Part shown: positions 21,003 to 30,627 of the stretch, in pieces
Layout: every line of letters starts with the position of its first letter
Numbering within the stretch: position 1 is the first letter of the stretch
Assembly: GCA_030057655.1 (NCBI GenBank)
Contig: JASGUQ010000046.1
Location: 39,522 to 103,521 of the forward strand
From: Bacillota bacterium
GTDB lineage: Bacteria; Bacillota; Clostridia; Christensenellales; Aristaeellaceae
Length of the DNA stretch: 64,000 nucleotides
Direction: 5' to 3'
Translations under genes and position numbers: made by a program
The notes under the pieces: generated by a model
Seen by the model: only the letters and a program-made list of their open reading frames with translations
The model's database searches: none
What the model was told of the DNA's origin: nothing

Positions 21003-23279
21003 ATGAGGTCAAATTTCGTTGTTGATCCCTGGAAGGTTATCCAGACCGCCTTTGTGCCGGAAAATCAGCGCTTTGCGGAAAGCCTGATGTCCCTTGGCAA
21101 CGGTATCATGGGCATGCGCGGAAACTTTGAGGAAACCTACTCAGGAGATACCCATCAGGGCACCTACATCGGCGGCGTCTGGTTCCCGGACAAGACGCGC
21201 GTGGGCTGGTGGAAAAACGGCTATCCCCGTTATTTTGGCAAGGTCATCAACGCCATGAACCTCATCGGCCTTGAAGTCATGGTCGATCAGGAGAAGATCG
21301 ACGCGGGGAAACTGGAGGTCATCAATTTCTACCGGGAGCTGGACATGTTTACCGGCATCCTGCGCCGCGAGATGACTGTCAAAACCGACAAAGGCCTGGT
21401 CAAGATCAATGCGGAACGCTTTGTGTCCATGGCGGACTCTTCCTGTGTCGCGATCAGGTATGAGGTGACCCCGGATTATGAGGCCGAGGTCAGGATCACC
21501 GCCTTCCTGGACGGCAACGTCAAAAACGAGGACAGCAACTACGAGGAGACCTTCTGGGTGCAGGAGGACGGCGGCGTGGTGGAGCACGCCCAGGGCGCCT
21601 ATCTGGTCGCAAGGACAAAGGAAAATCCTTTTGGCACCCCGCGCTTCACGGTCGCGGCTGCCTTCCGCGTGCTTTCAGACATGGAATACATTGAAGACAA
21701 GGCCGCGCCCGGCTATGTTTCCCTGACCTTCCTCCAAAACTGCCAGCCCGGTGAAAAGGCCGGCCTGGACAAGATCATCAATGTCGCGACCGACAGGGAT
21801 TATGACAGGGAAGAACTCTTTGAGGTAGCCAAGCGCCTGACCCATTACTCAGCCAAGCTGGGCTATGAAGGGCTTAAATACCTGCACGCCACCGCCTGGG
21901 AAAAGAAATGGGAAACAGCGGATGTGACCATCTCAGGGGATGAGGAAGCCCAGCAGGGCATCCGCTTCAACCTCTTTCATCTGCTTTGCACCTATACGGG
22001 CGATGACGCGAGGCTCAACATCGGCCCCAAGGGCTTCACGGGTGAAAAATACGGCGGCGCGACCTACTGGGACACGGAGGCCTACTGCTTCCCGGTCTAC
22101 ATGGCGACAGCCGGGGAGCACATCGCGCGACAACTGCTGCTTTACCGCCATCAGCAATTGGACGGCGCCTATCACAACGCGCGGCAGCAGGGGCTCCCGG
22201 GCGCTCTTTACCCGATGGTCACCTTCAACGGGATCGAGTGCCACAATGAGTGGGAGATCACCTTCATGGAGCTGCACCGCAACGGCGCCATCGCCCACGC
22301 CATCTTTGACTACACCACCTATACAGGGGATGAGAGCTATTTGCTCAATGAAGGCCTGGAGGTGCTGCTGGGCATTGCCCGCTTCTGGGTTGGCCGGGTG
22401 CACTTCAACGACCGCACCGGGCTGTACATGATCCATGGCGTCACAGGCCCCAATGAGTATGAGAACAACGTCAACAACAATTGGTACACCAACCGCATCG
22501 CGGCCTGGTGCCTTGACTACTTCCTTCAGGCCTGGCAAAAGGCAAGCGAGGAGCGCAAGGCAGCGCTTCATGTCTCGGAAGATGAGCTGCGCAAGATGCG
22601 GGAAATTTCCGATAACATGTATTATCCGCTTGATGAGGAACGGGGCATTTTCGTCCAGCATGATACCTTCCTGGACAAGGTGCTGATGCCTGCTTCGCAG
22701 CTGCCTCAGGAGGAGCGCCCCTTGAACCAGCACTGGTCCTGGGACAGGATCCTGCGCTCCTGCTTTATCAAACAGGCGGATGTTCTGCAGGGGCTTTATT
22801 TCCTGGGGCACCTGTATGACAGGGACGCAAAGAAGCGCAATTTTGATTTCTATGAGCCCATGACCGTGCATGAGTCCTCCCTCTCACCCTGTGTCCACGC
22901 CATTTTGGCTGCTGAGATCGGGTATGAAAACAAGGCGGTGGAGCTGTATCACAGGACTGCCCGTCTGGACCTTGACAACATCAACAATGACACAGAGGAC
23001 GGCCTGCATATCACCAGCATGTCGGGTTCCTGGCTGGTCATCGCCCAGGGTTTTGCCGGTATGCGCACCGTGGACGGCCTTTCTTTCTGGCCCTTCCTGC
23101 CCTCTGACTGGACGGGCTATGCCTTCCGCTTTGAGTACAGGGGGCGCACCGTCAATTTTGAAATGCATGAGGACACCGTCACCCTGACTCTTTTGTCAGG
23201 CGAAGGATTGAACCTGAAGGTCTGGGATGAGGATCTTATGCTGACCGACACCTGGAGCAAAAGGAGCCCGGACGCATGA
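21003..23279 (+). CDS. Glycoside hydrolase family 65 phosphorylase (maltose/kojibiose-type)
   Basis: A 758-residue family GH65 enzyme, which phosphorolyses an alpha-glucosyl disaccharide to beta-glucose 1-phosphate and glucose. It has the N-terminal beta-sandwich (ENQRFAESLMSLGNGIMGMRGNFEE), then an (alpha/alpha)6 barrel. The catalytic-acid motif GVTGPNEYENNVNNNWYTN has its Glu near residue 486. The phosphate-site segment HESSLSPCVH is followed by DGLHITSMSGSW. These closely resemble maltose phosphorylases; kojibiose and trehalose phosphorylases share them. It is cytoplasmic. No sugar transporter or phosphoglucomutase is adjacent. GAGGAG precedes the ATG. Confidence 0.88.
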   Translation: MRSNFVVDPWKVIQTAFVPENQRFAESLMSLGNGIMGMRGNFEETYSGDTHQGTYIGGVWFPDKTRVGWWKNGYPRYFGKVINAMNLIGLEVMVDQEKIDAGKLEVINFYRELDMFTGILRREMTVKTDKGLVKINAERFVSMADSSCVAIRYEVTPDYEAEVRITAFLDGNVKNEDSNYEETFWVQEDGGVVEHAQGAYLVARTKENPFGTPRFTVAAAFRVLSDMEYIEDKAAPGYVSLTFLQNCQPGEKAGLDKIINVATDRDYDREELFEVAKRLTHYSAKLGYEGLKYLHATAWEKKWETADVTISGDEEAQQGIRFNLFHLLCTYTGDDARLNIGPKGFTGEKYGGATYWDTEAYCFPVYMATAGEHIARQLLLYRHQQLDGAYHNARQQGLPGALYPMVTFNGIECHNEWEITFMELHRNGAIAHAIFDYTTYTGDESYLLNEGLEVLLGIARFWVGRVHFNDRTGLYMIHGVTGPNEYENNVNNNWYTNRIAAWCLDYFLQAWQKASEERKAALHVSEDELRKMREISDNMYYPLDEERGIFVQHDTFLDKVLMPASQLPQEERPLNQHWSWDRILRSCFIKQADVLQGLYFLGHLYDRDAKKRNFDFYEPMTVHESSLSPCVHAILAAEIGYENKAVELYHRTARLDLDNINNDTEDGLHITSMSGSWLVIAQGFAGMRTVDGLSFWPFLPSDWTGYAFRFEYRGRTVNFEMHEDTVTLTLLSGEGLNLKVWDEDLMLTDTWSKRSPDA

Positions 23280-24076
23280 AAAAACTGTTTATTTCAGCAG
23301 ACATTGAAGGAACCTGCGGCATCGCTTCCTGGAAGGAGACGGAAAAGAACAACCCGGACTATGCCCGCTTTGCCAAAAGGATGACCATGGAGGTCGCGGC
23401 GGCCTGCCTGGGCGCGCTGGAAGGCGGCATGGAGCAGGTTATTGTTCGGGACGCCCATGATTCCGCCATGAACATCGACAGCGCCCTTTTGCCCAAAGAG
23501 GCCCAGCTGATCAGGGGCTGGGGCCGGGATCCCCTGTGCATGATGTCAGGCCTGGATGGCAGCTTCCACGGGGCGGTTCTCACCGGCTATCATGACGCCG
23601 CGGGCACTGGCAGCAATCCCTTGTCCCACACCATGACCACCAGCCTGGTCTGGCTGACCCTCAACGGGGAACTTTTGTCCGAAGGCGTGATCAGCGCCTA
23701 CACCGCTGCCTATTATAAGGTGCCGGTTTTAGCGGTGTCAGGCGATGCCGGCATCTGCGCCAGAATGAAGGCCCTGATCCCGGGCTGTGCTGCGGTCGCG
23801 CTCAACAAAGGTGACGGCAACCGGGTAACGAGCGTTCACCCGGAGACCGCGCTGGAAATGATCAGGGAGGCGGTCAAGCAGACCTGCCTTGCGGACAGGG
23901 AACAGTTCATGCTGGATATGCCCGAGAAGTTTGCTCTGGAAGTGCGTTACATGAGGCATGACAAGGCGTATTCAGCGGGCTTTTACCCGGGCGTTCAGCG
24001 GCTGGACAGCCACACCCTGCGCTATGAGTCGTTTGACTGGTATGAAGTGCTGCGCATGATGCACTTTTGCCTATGA
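23276..24076 (+). CDS. M55 family D-aminopeptidase (DppA-like)
   Basis: A 266-residue member of the M55 zinc peptidase family; the type member B. subtilis DppA releases D-Ala from D-amino-acid peptides in a decameric self-compartmentalised complex. The metal ligands of the family can be placed: SADIEGTCGI (Asp8, Glu10), VRDAHDSAMN (His near 62), LTGYHDAA (His near 106) and a conserved Glu in LLSEGVISAYTAAYY. The start overlaps the GH65 stop by 4 nt and the stop overlaps the next start by 4 nt. A role in recycling wall-derived D-amino peptides is plausible but not shown. Confidence 0.85.
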   Translation: MKKLFISADIEGTCGIASWKETEKNNPDYARFAKRMTMEVAAACLGALEGGMEQVIVRDAHDSAMNIDSALLPKEAQLIRGWGRDPLCMMSGLDGSFHGAVLTGYHDAAGTGSNPLSHTMTTSLVWLTLNGELLSEGVISAYTAAYYKVPVLAVSGDAGICARMKALIPGCAAVALNKGDGNRVTSVHPETALEMIREAVKQTCLADREQFMLDMPEKFALEVRYMRHDKAYSAGFYPGVQRLDSHTLRYESFDWYEVLRMMHFCL

Positions 24077-25497
24077 CCAAGACCGTCAAAAGCCTGCCTG
24101 CCCTGATCCTGGGCCTTGCCCTGATGGTCTTCCCGCGCTTTTTGCCGTCCGCTTTCCAGCTGTCGCCCGACGGCATGCAGGTGCTTGGCATCTTCCTGGG
24201 CGCTGTCGTCCTGTGGCTGTTTGTGGACATCTCCTGGCCCAGCGTCCTCACTTTAATGGCCTTGGCCCTGGTGCCTGGTGTTTCCACAAACGCGGTGATT
24301 TCAGCCTCCTTTGGCAATTCCACCATCTGGTTCCTGGTCTTCTCCTTCCTGATCACCTTTACCTTAAGTGAGACCGGCTTTTTAAGAAGGCTGGCTTTGG
24401 CCTTCCTGAACACCGGCTTCGCGCGCAGGGGCGCCTGGGCTTTTGTCATGATGTTCCTGCTGGCGGTGCTGGTTCTGGGCAGTTTTATCGCCCCCACGGT
24501 CACCTTCCTGCTTTTTTTCGCACTGCACAAGGAGGTCTCTCTTGCGCTGAACCTGAAGCCCGGAAGCCCCATGGCCAAGGCGCTGATGATCGGCACTGCC
24601 TGCGTCACCTCCATCTCCTGCGCCATGACGCCCATCGCGCACACCTTTCCCTTGATGGCGCTGGGTTTCCATCATGAAGCGACAGGGGAAACCATCAGCT
24701 ACCTGAGCTACTTAAAGATCGGCCTCCCTTCCGGGATCGCTCTCTTCCTGCTGTCATACCTGCTCTTGTACCTCGGCTTCCGCAAAGGGTTCAGGGCGGA
24801 AAAGCTTTCTCTGAAAAGCCTCAGCCTGAATCAGCCTTCAAACTTGGACAGCAGGGAGATTTTCTCAGTCGCCGTGTTCCTGATCGTCATCCTGACCTGG
24901 CTGCTGACGGGCGTCTTTCCAGACCAGCTAAAGGCTGTGAACACCCTGGGCACTGTCTGGCCGGCAATGGCGGGGGTCGTCATCCTGGCCGCTGTCCCGG
25001 TCAACAAGAAGCCTGTCCTTGACATCAAAAAAGGCCTGGCACAGGGGGTGAGCTGGACCAGCATCCTCCTGTGTGCCGCTGCGCTGGCGCTTGGCAAATA
25101 TGTCAGCGAGGAAGGCTATGGCATCACCGCCCTGATCGGGGACAGCTTGCTGCCCCTGGCCGGCAGCCTCGGGATCAAGGGAACGCTGCTTATCCTTATC
25201 GCGGCCACCATCCTCATGACCAATTTCATGTCCAACATCGTCACCACCACGGTCATGTACAATGTGTCCTTTGCCATCCTGACCAGCCTCGCGCTGACGA
25301 TGACAAACGTGCCCTTTGAAACTGCGGCCATCCTGATTGGCCTCTGCGCTTCCCTGGCCTTCGCCACGCCCCCTGCCATCGCCCACATCGCGCTTGCGGC
25401 GGGCTCTGACTGGGCAGGCCCCAGGGACATGCTGGCGTATGGCGGGCTATTGGCCCTGATTGCCATTCCTGTCGTCTTTCTGTTTACTGTAATTTAA
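24073..25497 (+). CDS. DASS/SLC13-type sodium-coupled anion symporter
   Basis: A 474-residue membrane protein with at least ten transmembrane segments, of the divalent anion:Na+ symporter/ion-transporter superfamily. Two copies of the signature region are seen: FGNSTIWFLVFSFL near residue 80, and NFMSNIVTTTVMYN near 390, the latter matching the SNT/SNxxT sodium-site motif. The family carries dicarboxylates, citrate or sulfate; the substrate here is unknown. The frame is open two codons earlier, but the ATG in the ATGA overlap with the peptidase gene is chosen. It ends 19 nt before the epimerase gene. Confidence 0.85.
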   Translation: MTKTVKSLPALILGLALMVFPRFLPSAFQLSPDGMQVLGIFLGAVVLWLFVDISWPSVLTLMALALVPGVSTNAVISASFGNSTIWFLVFSFLITFTLSETGFLRRLALAFLNTGFARRGAWAFVMMFLLAVLVLGSFIAPTVTFLLFFALHKEVSLALNLKPGSPMAKALMIGTACVTSISCAMTPIAHTFPLMALGFHHEATGETISYLSYLKIGLPSGIALFLLSYLLLYLGFRKGFRAEKLSLKSLSLNQPSNLDSREIFSVAVFLIVILTWLLTGVFPDQLKAVNTLGTVWPAMAGVVILAAVPVNKKPVLDIKKGLAQGVSWTSILLCAAALALGKYVSEEGYGITALIGDSLLPLAGSLGIKGTLLILIAATILMTNFMSNIVTTTVMYNVSFAILTSLALTMTNVPFETAAILIGLCASLAFATPPAIAHIALAAGSDWAGPRDMLAYGGLLALIAIPVVFLFTVI

Positions 25498-25516
25498 AAA
25501 AAAGGAGGAACCATAA

Positions 25517-26359
25517 ATGAAAACTTTCCCCATCGGTGTCATTCTGGAGTCTTTCCGCCTGCCGATCCTGGAGGCCCTGGACAAGGCTCAGGAACTGGGC
25601 GTGCAGGGCATTCAGGTTTACGCGACCAGGGGTGAACTGGCCCCCCAGAACCTGAACGCCCAGCAAAGAAAAGATTTCCTTCAACAGGTGAAGGACCGCG
25701 GCCTGGTGATCTCCGCCGTGGTCGGCGACCTGGGCCGGGGCTTTGGCCAGGCGGATCTCAATCCGGAATTGGTCGAGGCTTCCAAAAAAATTCTGGATCT
25801 GTCCAACGACTGGGAGTGCGGCATCGTCACCACCCACATCGGCGTTGTGCCAGAGGACAAGGAGCATCCGCGGTACAAGGTGATGCAGGACGCCTGCTAC
25901 ACCCTGGCGCAGTATGCCGACAGCGTCAAAGCGAAGTTTGCCGTGGAAACAGGGCCTGAGACCGCCAAGACGCTCAAGGGCTTTCTGGATTCCCTCAACT
26001 CCTCCGGCGTCTCTGTCAACATGGACCCGGCCAACCTGGTCATGGTCACAGGGGACGATCCTGTCGCCGCTGTCCACACCCTGAAGGACTACATCATCCA
26101 CACCCACGCCAAGGACGGGCGCAGGCTGTACTACCGCGATCCTGAAAAAGTCTATGGCATCGCCTTTGAAGAATCCCTGGAAAGCCCCTCCTTCATTGAG
26201 GAACCCCTGGGCCAGGGCGATGTTGATTTCAAGGCCTACCTGAACGCCCTGCGCGAGATCGGCTACAAAGGCTTCTTGACCATCGAGCGCGAGGTGGGGG
26301 ATAACCCCGAAAAAGACATCCGCCTGGCAGTCGATTTCTTAAGGGATCTCTTCGTGTAA
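25517..26359 (+). CDS. Sugar phosphate isomerase/epimerase (xylose isomerase-like TIM barrel)
   Basis: A 280-residue AP endonuclease 2 family TIM barrel. It begins [16 protein letters not shown] and has metal-ligand positions at VETGPET (Glu near 142), VNMDPANL (Asp near 164), HTHAKDG (His near 196-198) and IEREVGD (Glu near 256), which line up with the four-ligand site of the xylose isomerase-like family. No substrate can be assigned; members act on ketoses, inosose or hydroxypyruvate. AAAGGAGG precedes the ATG. A terminator follows. Confidence 0.82.
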   Translation: MKTFPIGVILESFRLPILEALDKAQELGVQGIQVYATRGELAPQNLNAQQRKDFLQQVKDRGLVISAVVGDLGRGFGQADLNPELVEASKKILDLSNDWECGIVTTHIGVVPEDKEHPRYKVMQDACYTLAQYADSVKAKFAVETGPETAKTLKGFLDSLNSSGVSVNMDPANLVMVTGDDPVAAVHTLKDYIIHTHAKDGRRLYYRDPEKVYGIAFEESLESPSFIEEPLGQGDVDFKAYLNALREIGYKGFLTIEREVGDNPEKDIRLAVDFLRDLFV

Positions 26360-26382
26360 ATATAGAATCTGTTTCTTCAAGC

Positions 26383-26412
26383 AGCCCGCAGAACTTTCTG
26401 CGGGCTTTACTT
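26383..26412 (+). terminator. Intrinsic terminator after the epimerase gene
   Basis: AGCCCGCAGA pairs with TCTGCGGGCT (ending at 26406), followed by a T-rich tail. The -35 of the ileS promoter starts at its right edge. Confidence 0.8.
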
Positions 26413-26433
26413 TTGTTCTTATTTATGTATAAT
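26406..26433 (+). promoter_or_regulatory. Promoter of the T-box-ileS transcript
   Basis: A perfect TATAAT at 26428-26433 with a weak -35 (TTTACT, 26406-26411) 16 nt upstream. It overlaps the preceding terminator and leaves about 200 nt of leader before ileS. Confidence 0.65.
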
Positions 26434-26637
26434 GATGGGGCGTTGAAAGGGACGGGTCTCTCACCCCTTCCACAAGCGAGCCGGGGATGGTGCAAGCCCG
26501 GCTGGAAGCGTGAGACCGGATCACCCCGGAGCATGAGTTAATCCCTCACGGCTGCCCCCGTTATCGGGCAAAGAGCAGGGCGCTTGCGCCAATCTGGGTG
26601 GTACCGCGGAATTTCCGTCCCATGGGGGCGGTTTTTT
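26434..26637 (+). ncRNA. T-box leader (isoleucine-responsive, by context)
   Basis: The leader has the T-box layout. A long stem I is built from GGTCTC...GAGACC and CTTCCA...TGGAAG, capped by GCCGGG-GATGGTG-CAAG-CCCGGC, a typical distal stem I. It ends in the conserved T-box TGGGTGGTACCGCGG (26595-26609). A terminator CCGTCCC-ATG-GGGGCGG-TTTTTT follows at 26615-26637 and is mutually exclusive with the antiterminator. Binding of uncharged tRNA-Ile should favour readthrough into ileS. ATC triplets at 26520-26522 and 26541-26543 are candidate specifiers; the first fits the 3' side of stem I better, but I cannot fold it to prove this. Confidence 0.93.
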
Positions 26638-26651
26638 ATTGGAGGAAGAGG

Positions 26652-29600
26652 ATGTACCAAAAAGTAGTATCCGACATGGACTTTGTAACCCGCGAGAAAG
26701 AAGTTTTCAAGTTCTGGGAAGAAAACGACATCATGAAAAAGAGCCTTGAGCAGCACAAGGGCAAGGAACGCTATACCTTTTACGAAGGCCCGCCCACTGC
26801 CAACGGCCAGCCCCACATCGGGCATGTCATCACCAGGGCGATGAAAGACCTGTTCCCGCGCTTCCATGCCATGAAAGGCAAGGAGGTCTTCCGCATCGGC
26901 GGCTGGGACACCCATGGCCTGCCGGTGGAACTGGAAGTAGAAAAGAAACTGGGCATCGACGGCAAGGATCAGATCGAGGCCTATGGCATTGAGCCCTTCA
27001 TCCAGGAATGCAAGGCTTCCGTGTGGAAGTACCTGAAAGAATGGGAAGAAATGTCCCACCGGGTCGGCTACTGGGTGGACATGGACCGCGCCTATGTCAC
27101 TTACTACGATTCCTACATCGAATCCGTCTGGTGGAGCTTAAAGAAGATCGCTGAAAAGGGCCTTTTGTACAAGGGGCACAAGGTGGTGCCCTATTGCCCG
27201 CGCTGCGGCACCGCGCTCTCCAGCCATGAGGTGGCTCAGGGCTACAAGGAAGTTGAGGAATATTCCGCCTTTGTCCGCTTCCCGGTCAAGGACCAGGAAA
27301 ACACCTATCTTTTGGCCTGGACGACCACGCCCTGGACCCTGCCTTCAAACGTCGCCCTGTGCGTCAATGAAAAAGAGGACTATGTCCGCTTCACCTTAAA
27401 CGGGGATACCCTCATCATGGCCCAGGCGCTGGTTGCGAGCCTTTTCTCCAAGGAAGACCAGGATCAGATGGTGGTGGAAGCCACCTTCAAGGGTCATGAC
27501 CTTCTGGGTCTCTCCTATGATCCGCTCTGGAAGCTGGGCTCTTATAAGGAAAAAGCGCACTATGTGGTGGCGGATCCCTATGTATCCTTGACTGACGGCA
27601 CCGGCATCGTCCACATCGCGCCCGCCTTTGGCGAGGACGACGCGCGCATCGGCCGTGTCAACAACCTGCCTTTCTTGCAATTGGTCAATCCGCAGGGAAA
27701 GTTCGTTCCGGATACGCCCTGGGCGGACGTCTTCATCAAGGACGCCGATCCCCTGATCTTAACCGAGCTTAAGGAGCGCGGCCTGCTTCAAAAGCGCGCG
27801 CTGTACACCCACAACTACCCGCACTGCTGGCGTTGCGACACGCCTTTGATGTATTACGCGCGCTCCACCTGGTTTATCAGGATGACCCAGGTCAAGGATG
27901 AACTGGTCAAAAACAACCGCTCCATCAACTGGGTGCCTGAAAATATTAAAGAAGGCCGCATGGGCAACTTCGTTGAAAACGTGATCGACTGGGCGCTTTC
28001 CCGCGAGCGCTACTGGGGCACGCCGCTGCCTGTCTGGCTGTGCGAGGACGGGCACATGCACGTCATCGGCAGTAAGGATGAATTGAAGGCCATGAGCGTT
28101 TCGCCCCTTGACGACATCAAGGAATTGCACCGCCCCTACATTGACAATGTTGTGATTAGGTGCCCTGAGTGCGGCAAGGACATGCACCGCACCAAGGAGG
28201 TCATCGACTGCTGGTATGATTCCGGCTCCATGCCCTTTGCCCAGTGGCATTACCCCTTTGAAAACAAGCAGGAGTTTCTGGATCATTACCCGGCGGATTT
28301 TATCTCCGAAGCCGTTGACCAGACACGCGGATGGTTCTATTCGCTTCTCGCCATCTCCACCCTGGTCTTTGACCGCGCCTCCTACAAAAACTGCCTGGTG
28401 TTGGGCCATGTGCAGGACAAGGAAGGCCGCAAGATGTCAAAGCACCTGGGTAACGGCGTTGACCCGATGGAAGTCATTGAGAAATTCGGCGCGGACGCTG
28501 TTCGCTGGTATTTCTACACTGCGGGCGCGCCCTGGCTGCCCAGCCGCTTTTATGACGAGGCGGTCAGCGAGGCCCAGCGCAAGTACATGAGCACCCTTTG
28601 GAATACCTACGCTTTCTACATCCTCTACGCGGACATCGACGGCTTCGTGCCCAAGGAGCACCCGCTTGAGAAGGCGAAGCTCACCCTGATGGACCGCTGG
28701 ATCTTAAGCCGGCTGAACACCACGGTTAAGCTGGTGGACGAGGGGCTCAGCGAGTATAAGGTGCCTGAGAGCGCCAATGCCCTGATCGACCTGATGGACG
28801 ATGTGTCAAACTGGTATGTCAGGCGCGGCCGCTCCAGGTTCTGGGGCAAGGGCATGGCGGAGGACAAGGAAGCGGCCTTTATCACCCTGTATACCGTTCT
28901 TGAGACGGTGACCCGCATGACAGCGCCGTTTACGCCCTTCCTGGCGGAAGCCATCTATCAGAACCTGGTCCGCACGGTGGATCATGACGCGCCGGAATCC
29001 GTCCACCTGACCAGTTTCCCCGTGGCGCAAGACAGCTTCATCGACACGGAGATGGAGCAGCAGATGAATCAGCTGCTTCAGGTCGTCCAGCTGGGCCGCG
29101 CCTGCCGCAACCTGGCCAACCTCAAGGTGCGCCAGCCCTTGAGCCGGCAGATGGTGATGGGCGCGGACCTGGGGACAGAGTACCAGGAACTGGCCAAGGA
29201 TGAATTGAACGTCAAGGAAATCGTCTTTACCAAGGACGCCGACGCTTTTACCGGCTACCGCCTGAAACCCCAGCTTCGTACCTTGGGGCCGCGCTTTGGC
29301 AAAAAACTGAGCCAGTTGAGCCAGCTGCTCGCCAAGGCGGACGGGGCTGAAGCAGTGAAGGGATTCCGGGAAGGCAGGCCGCTGATTCTGGAACTGGATG
29401 GCGAGCAAGTGGAGCTGGCGGAAAGCGATGTGCTGGTTGAGACCACGGAGAAAGAAGGCCTGGTCGCCCAGGAAGCCCGCGGCATCACGGTGGGCTTGTT
29501 TACCGAACTGACCCCGGATCTGATTGATGAAGGTTTTGCGCGCGAGGTCATCAGCAAACTGCAAACCATGCGCAAGGACGCCGGCTTTGACGTTGTGGAC

Positions 29601-29783
29601 CGCATCAAGGTTTGGTATCAGGCGAATGACGTGCTTGCATCCGCGCTGAACAAACACCGGGAGCTGATCTCCTCCGTTGTCCTGGCCACCGCATTTGAAG
29701 CCGGGGAAGCGCCTGAAGCGGCCTATACCCAGACCTGGGACATCAACGGCCATGAAGCTGTCCTGAGCGTTCAGAAGGCTTAG
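26652..29783 (+). CDS. ileS: Isoleucyl-tRNA synthetase, type 2 (eukaryote-like)
   Basis: Charges tRNA-Ile. The 1043 residues show the class I motifs: PPTANGQPHIGH near residue 50 and GRKMSKHLGNG near 595. The sequence around them (YEGPPTANG, GWDTHGLPVELEVEKKLGI) is characteristic of the IleRS2 group, which is related to eukaryotic IleRS and generally insensitive to mupirocin. Editing-domain segments (TTTPWTLPSNVALCV) are present, as is a paired-Cys cluster VVIRCPECGKDMHR. The frame is open from inside the T-box terminator, but GGAGG at 26641 sets the ATG at 26652. Expression should follow isoleucine supply through the T-box. Confidence 0.96.
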   Translation: MYQKVVSDMDFVTREKEVFKFWEENDIMKKSLEQHKGKERYTFYEGPPTANGQPHIGHVITRAMKDLFPRFHAMKGKEVFRIGGWDTHGLPVELEVEKKLGIDGKDQIEAYGIEPFIQECKASVWKYLKEWEEMSHRVGYWVDMDRAYVTYYDSYIESVWWSLKKIAEKGLLYKGHKVVPYCPRCGTALSSHEVAQGYKEVEEYSAFVRFPVKDQENTYLLAWTTTPWTLPSNVALCVNEKEDYVRFTLNGDTLIMAQALVASLFSKEDQDQMVVEATFKGHDLLGLSYDPLWKLGSYKEKAHYVVADPYVSLTDGTGIVHIAPAFGEDDARIGRVNNLPFLQLVNPQGKFVPDTPWADVFIKDADPLILTELKERGLLQKRALYTHNYPHCWRCDTPLMYYARSTWFIRMTQVKDELVKNNRSINWVPENIKEGRMGNFVENVIDWALSRERYWGTPLPVWLCEDGHMHVIGSKDELKAMSVSPLDDIKELHRPYIDNVVIRCPECGKDMHRTKEVIDCWYDSGSMPFAQWHYPFENKQEFLDHYPADFISEAVDQTRGWFYSLLAISTLVFDRASYKNCLVLGHVQDKEGRKMSKHLGNGVDPMEVIEKFGADAVRWYFYTAGAPWLPSRFYDEAVSEAQRKYMSTLWNTYAFYILYADIDGFVPKEHPLEKAKLTLMDRWILSRLNTTVKLVDEGLSEYKVPESANALIDLMDDVSNWYVRRGRSRFWGKGMAEDKEAAFITLYTVLETVTRMTAPFTPFLAEAIYQNLVRTVDHDAPESVHLTSFPVAQDSFIDTEMEQQMNQLLQVVQLGRACRNLANLKVRQPLSRQMVMGADLGTEYQELAKDELNVKEIVFTKDADAFTGYRLKPQLRTLGPRFGKKLSQLSQLLAKADGAEAVKGFREGRPLILELDGEQVELAESDVLVETTEKEGLVAQEARGITVGLFTELTPDLIDEGFAREVISKLQTMRKDAGFDVVDRIKVWYQANDVLASALNKHRELISSVVLATAFEAGEAPEAAYTQTWDINGHEAVLSVQKA

Positions 29784-29807
29784 TATAAGAAACTCGAATT
29801 ATAAACA

Positions 29808-29840
29808 GGGGCTGCATCGGAAATCGCTGCAGCCCCCATT
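29808..29840. terminator. Hairpin between convergent ileS and the TPM gene
   Basis: GGGGCTGCA (29808-29816) pairs with TGCAGCCCC (29828-29836). There is no T-tract on the plus strand; the minus strand has a moderately T-rich tail, so it probably serves both directions weakly. Confidence 0.6.
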
Positions 29841-29874
29841 CAATAAGAACCTTATTTTGAGGATTTGTTCAGCC

Positions 29875-30627
29875 TTAAAACTTTCCGCCCCTGCCGCCAT
29901 AGGAGGTGCCGCCGCGGCTGCCGGATGAAAAGCCCCCACCGGAGCGGCTTTTGGAACTGCTTTCAATTTTTGTGCGGGTGATGGTTTGATACAGGTAAAT
30001 GTCCCTGGCGTCTGTCAGGTCCAGGGAGTTGCGCAGCACATAGTTTTGCGCGTCATAGCGGAACTTGGGCGTCTTGATCTGGCTCCTTAAGATGAGGGCA
30101 TAAACTAAACCGATCAACAAGCCGCCCATCAGGACAAAGGGGAACAACTCAATCGTTCTTTCCATGGGCGTAGGGGGGATCAAGCTGCGCCTGACATAGC
30201 GCAGATAATTTTTCATCGCGCCATAGTAGTCGCCATCGCTGAGTTTGCTTTGCACCACTTTTTGCAGCTGATTTTCCCCCTGTTCAGAAAGCAGGGAAAT
30301 GCCTGTCCCGCGCGCGGCTTCATAATAATCCCTGGTGTCAAACAGGATGGAGAACAGGGCGCCGTTGGGGTATTTATCAGGGTTTCTGAAGGCGTGATAG
30401 TAGTCCATGGAGTAGTTAAACGGGGTTTTCCCCTGGGAGTTGTTGGTGGTGTGCAGGATGACGTCAAAGCCGGTTTCCTGATACAGCTTTTCCGCCATCT
30501 CCTGCAGGCTGGCTCTTTCGCCGGCTGACAGGACATTCGCCTCATCCGTAACATGAACCATTTCCGCATTCGCGGCAGCGATTGTCATCAGGAGAATCAC
30601 AAAAGCAACTGACAGCAACTTCTTCAT
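29875..30627 (-). CDS. TPM domain protein with signal peptide, membrane anchor and Gly/Ser-rich tail
   Basis: A 250-residue exported protein. Residues 1-21 form a signal peptide ending Ala-Asn-Ala. A TPM (YgcG/Psb32-type) domain follows, starting VHVTDEANVLSAGERASL and containing the GALFSILFDTRDYYEAARG segment. A transmembrane helix lies at about residues 160-180. The C-terminal 30 residues are Gly/Ser/Arg-rich, as in many TPM proteins. The biochemical role of bacterial TPM domains is unsettled (phosphatase or membrane-complex assembly). The start overlaps the zinc-ribbon gene stop by 4 nt, so the two are co-expressed. Confidence 0.78.
   Translation of the reverse strand: MKKLLSVAFVILLMTIAAANAEMVHVTDEANVLSAGERASLQEMAEKLYQETGFDVILHTTNNSQGKTPFNYSMDYYHAFRNPDKYPNGALFSILFDTRDYYEAARGTGISLLSEQGENQLQKVVQSKLSDGDYYGAMKNYLRYVRRSLIPPTPMERTIELFPFVLMGGLLIGLVYALILRSQIKTPKFRYDAQNYVLRNSLDLTDARDIYLYQTITRTKIESSSKSRSGGGFSSGSRGGTSYGGRGGKF

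Noticed and set aside
26598..26651. Longer ileS start inside the leader
   Set aside because: It begins in the T-box sequence and runs through the terminator hairpin; the ATG at 26652 has GGAGG and matches family N-termini.
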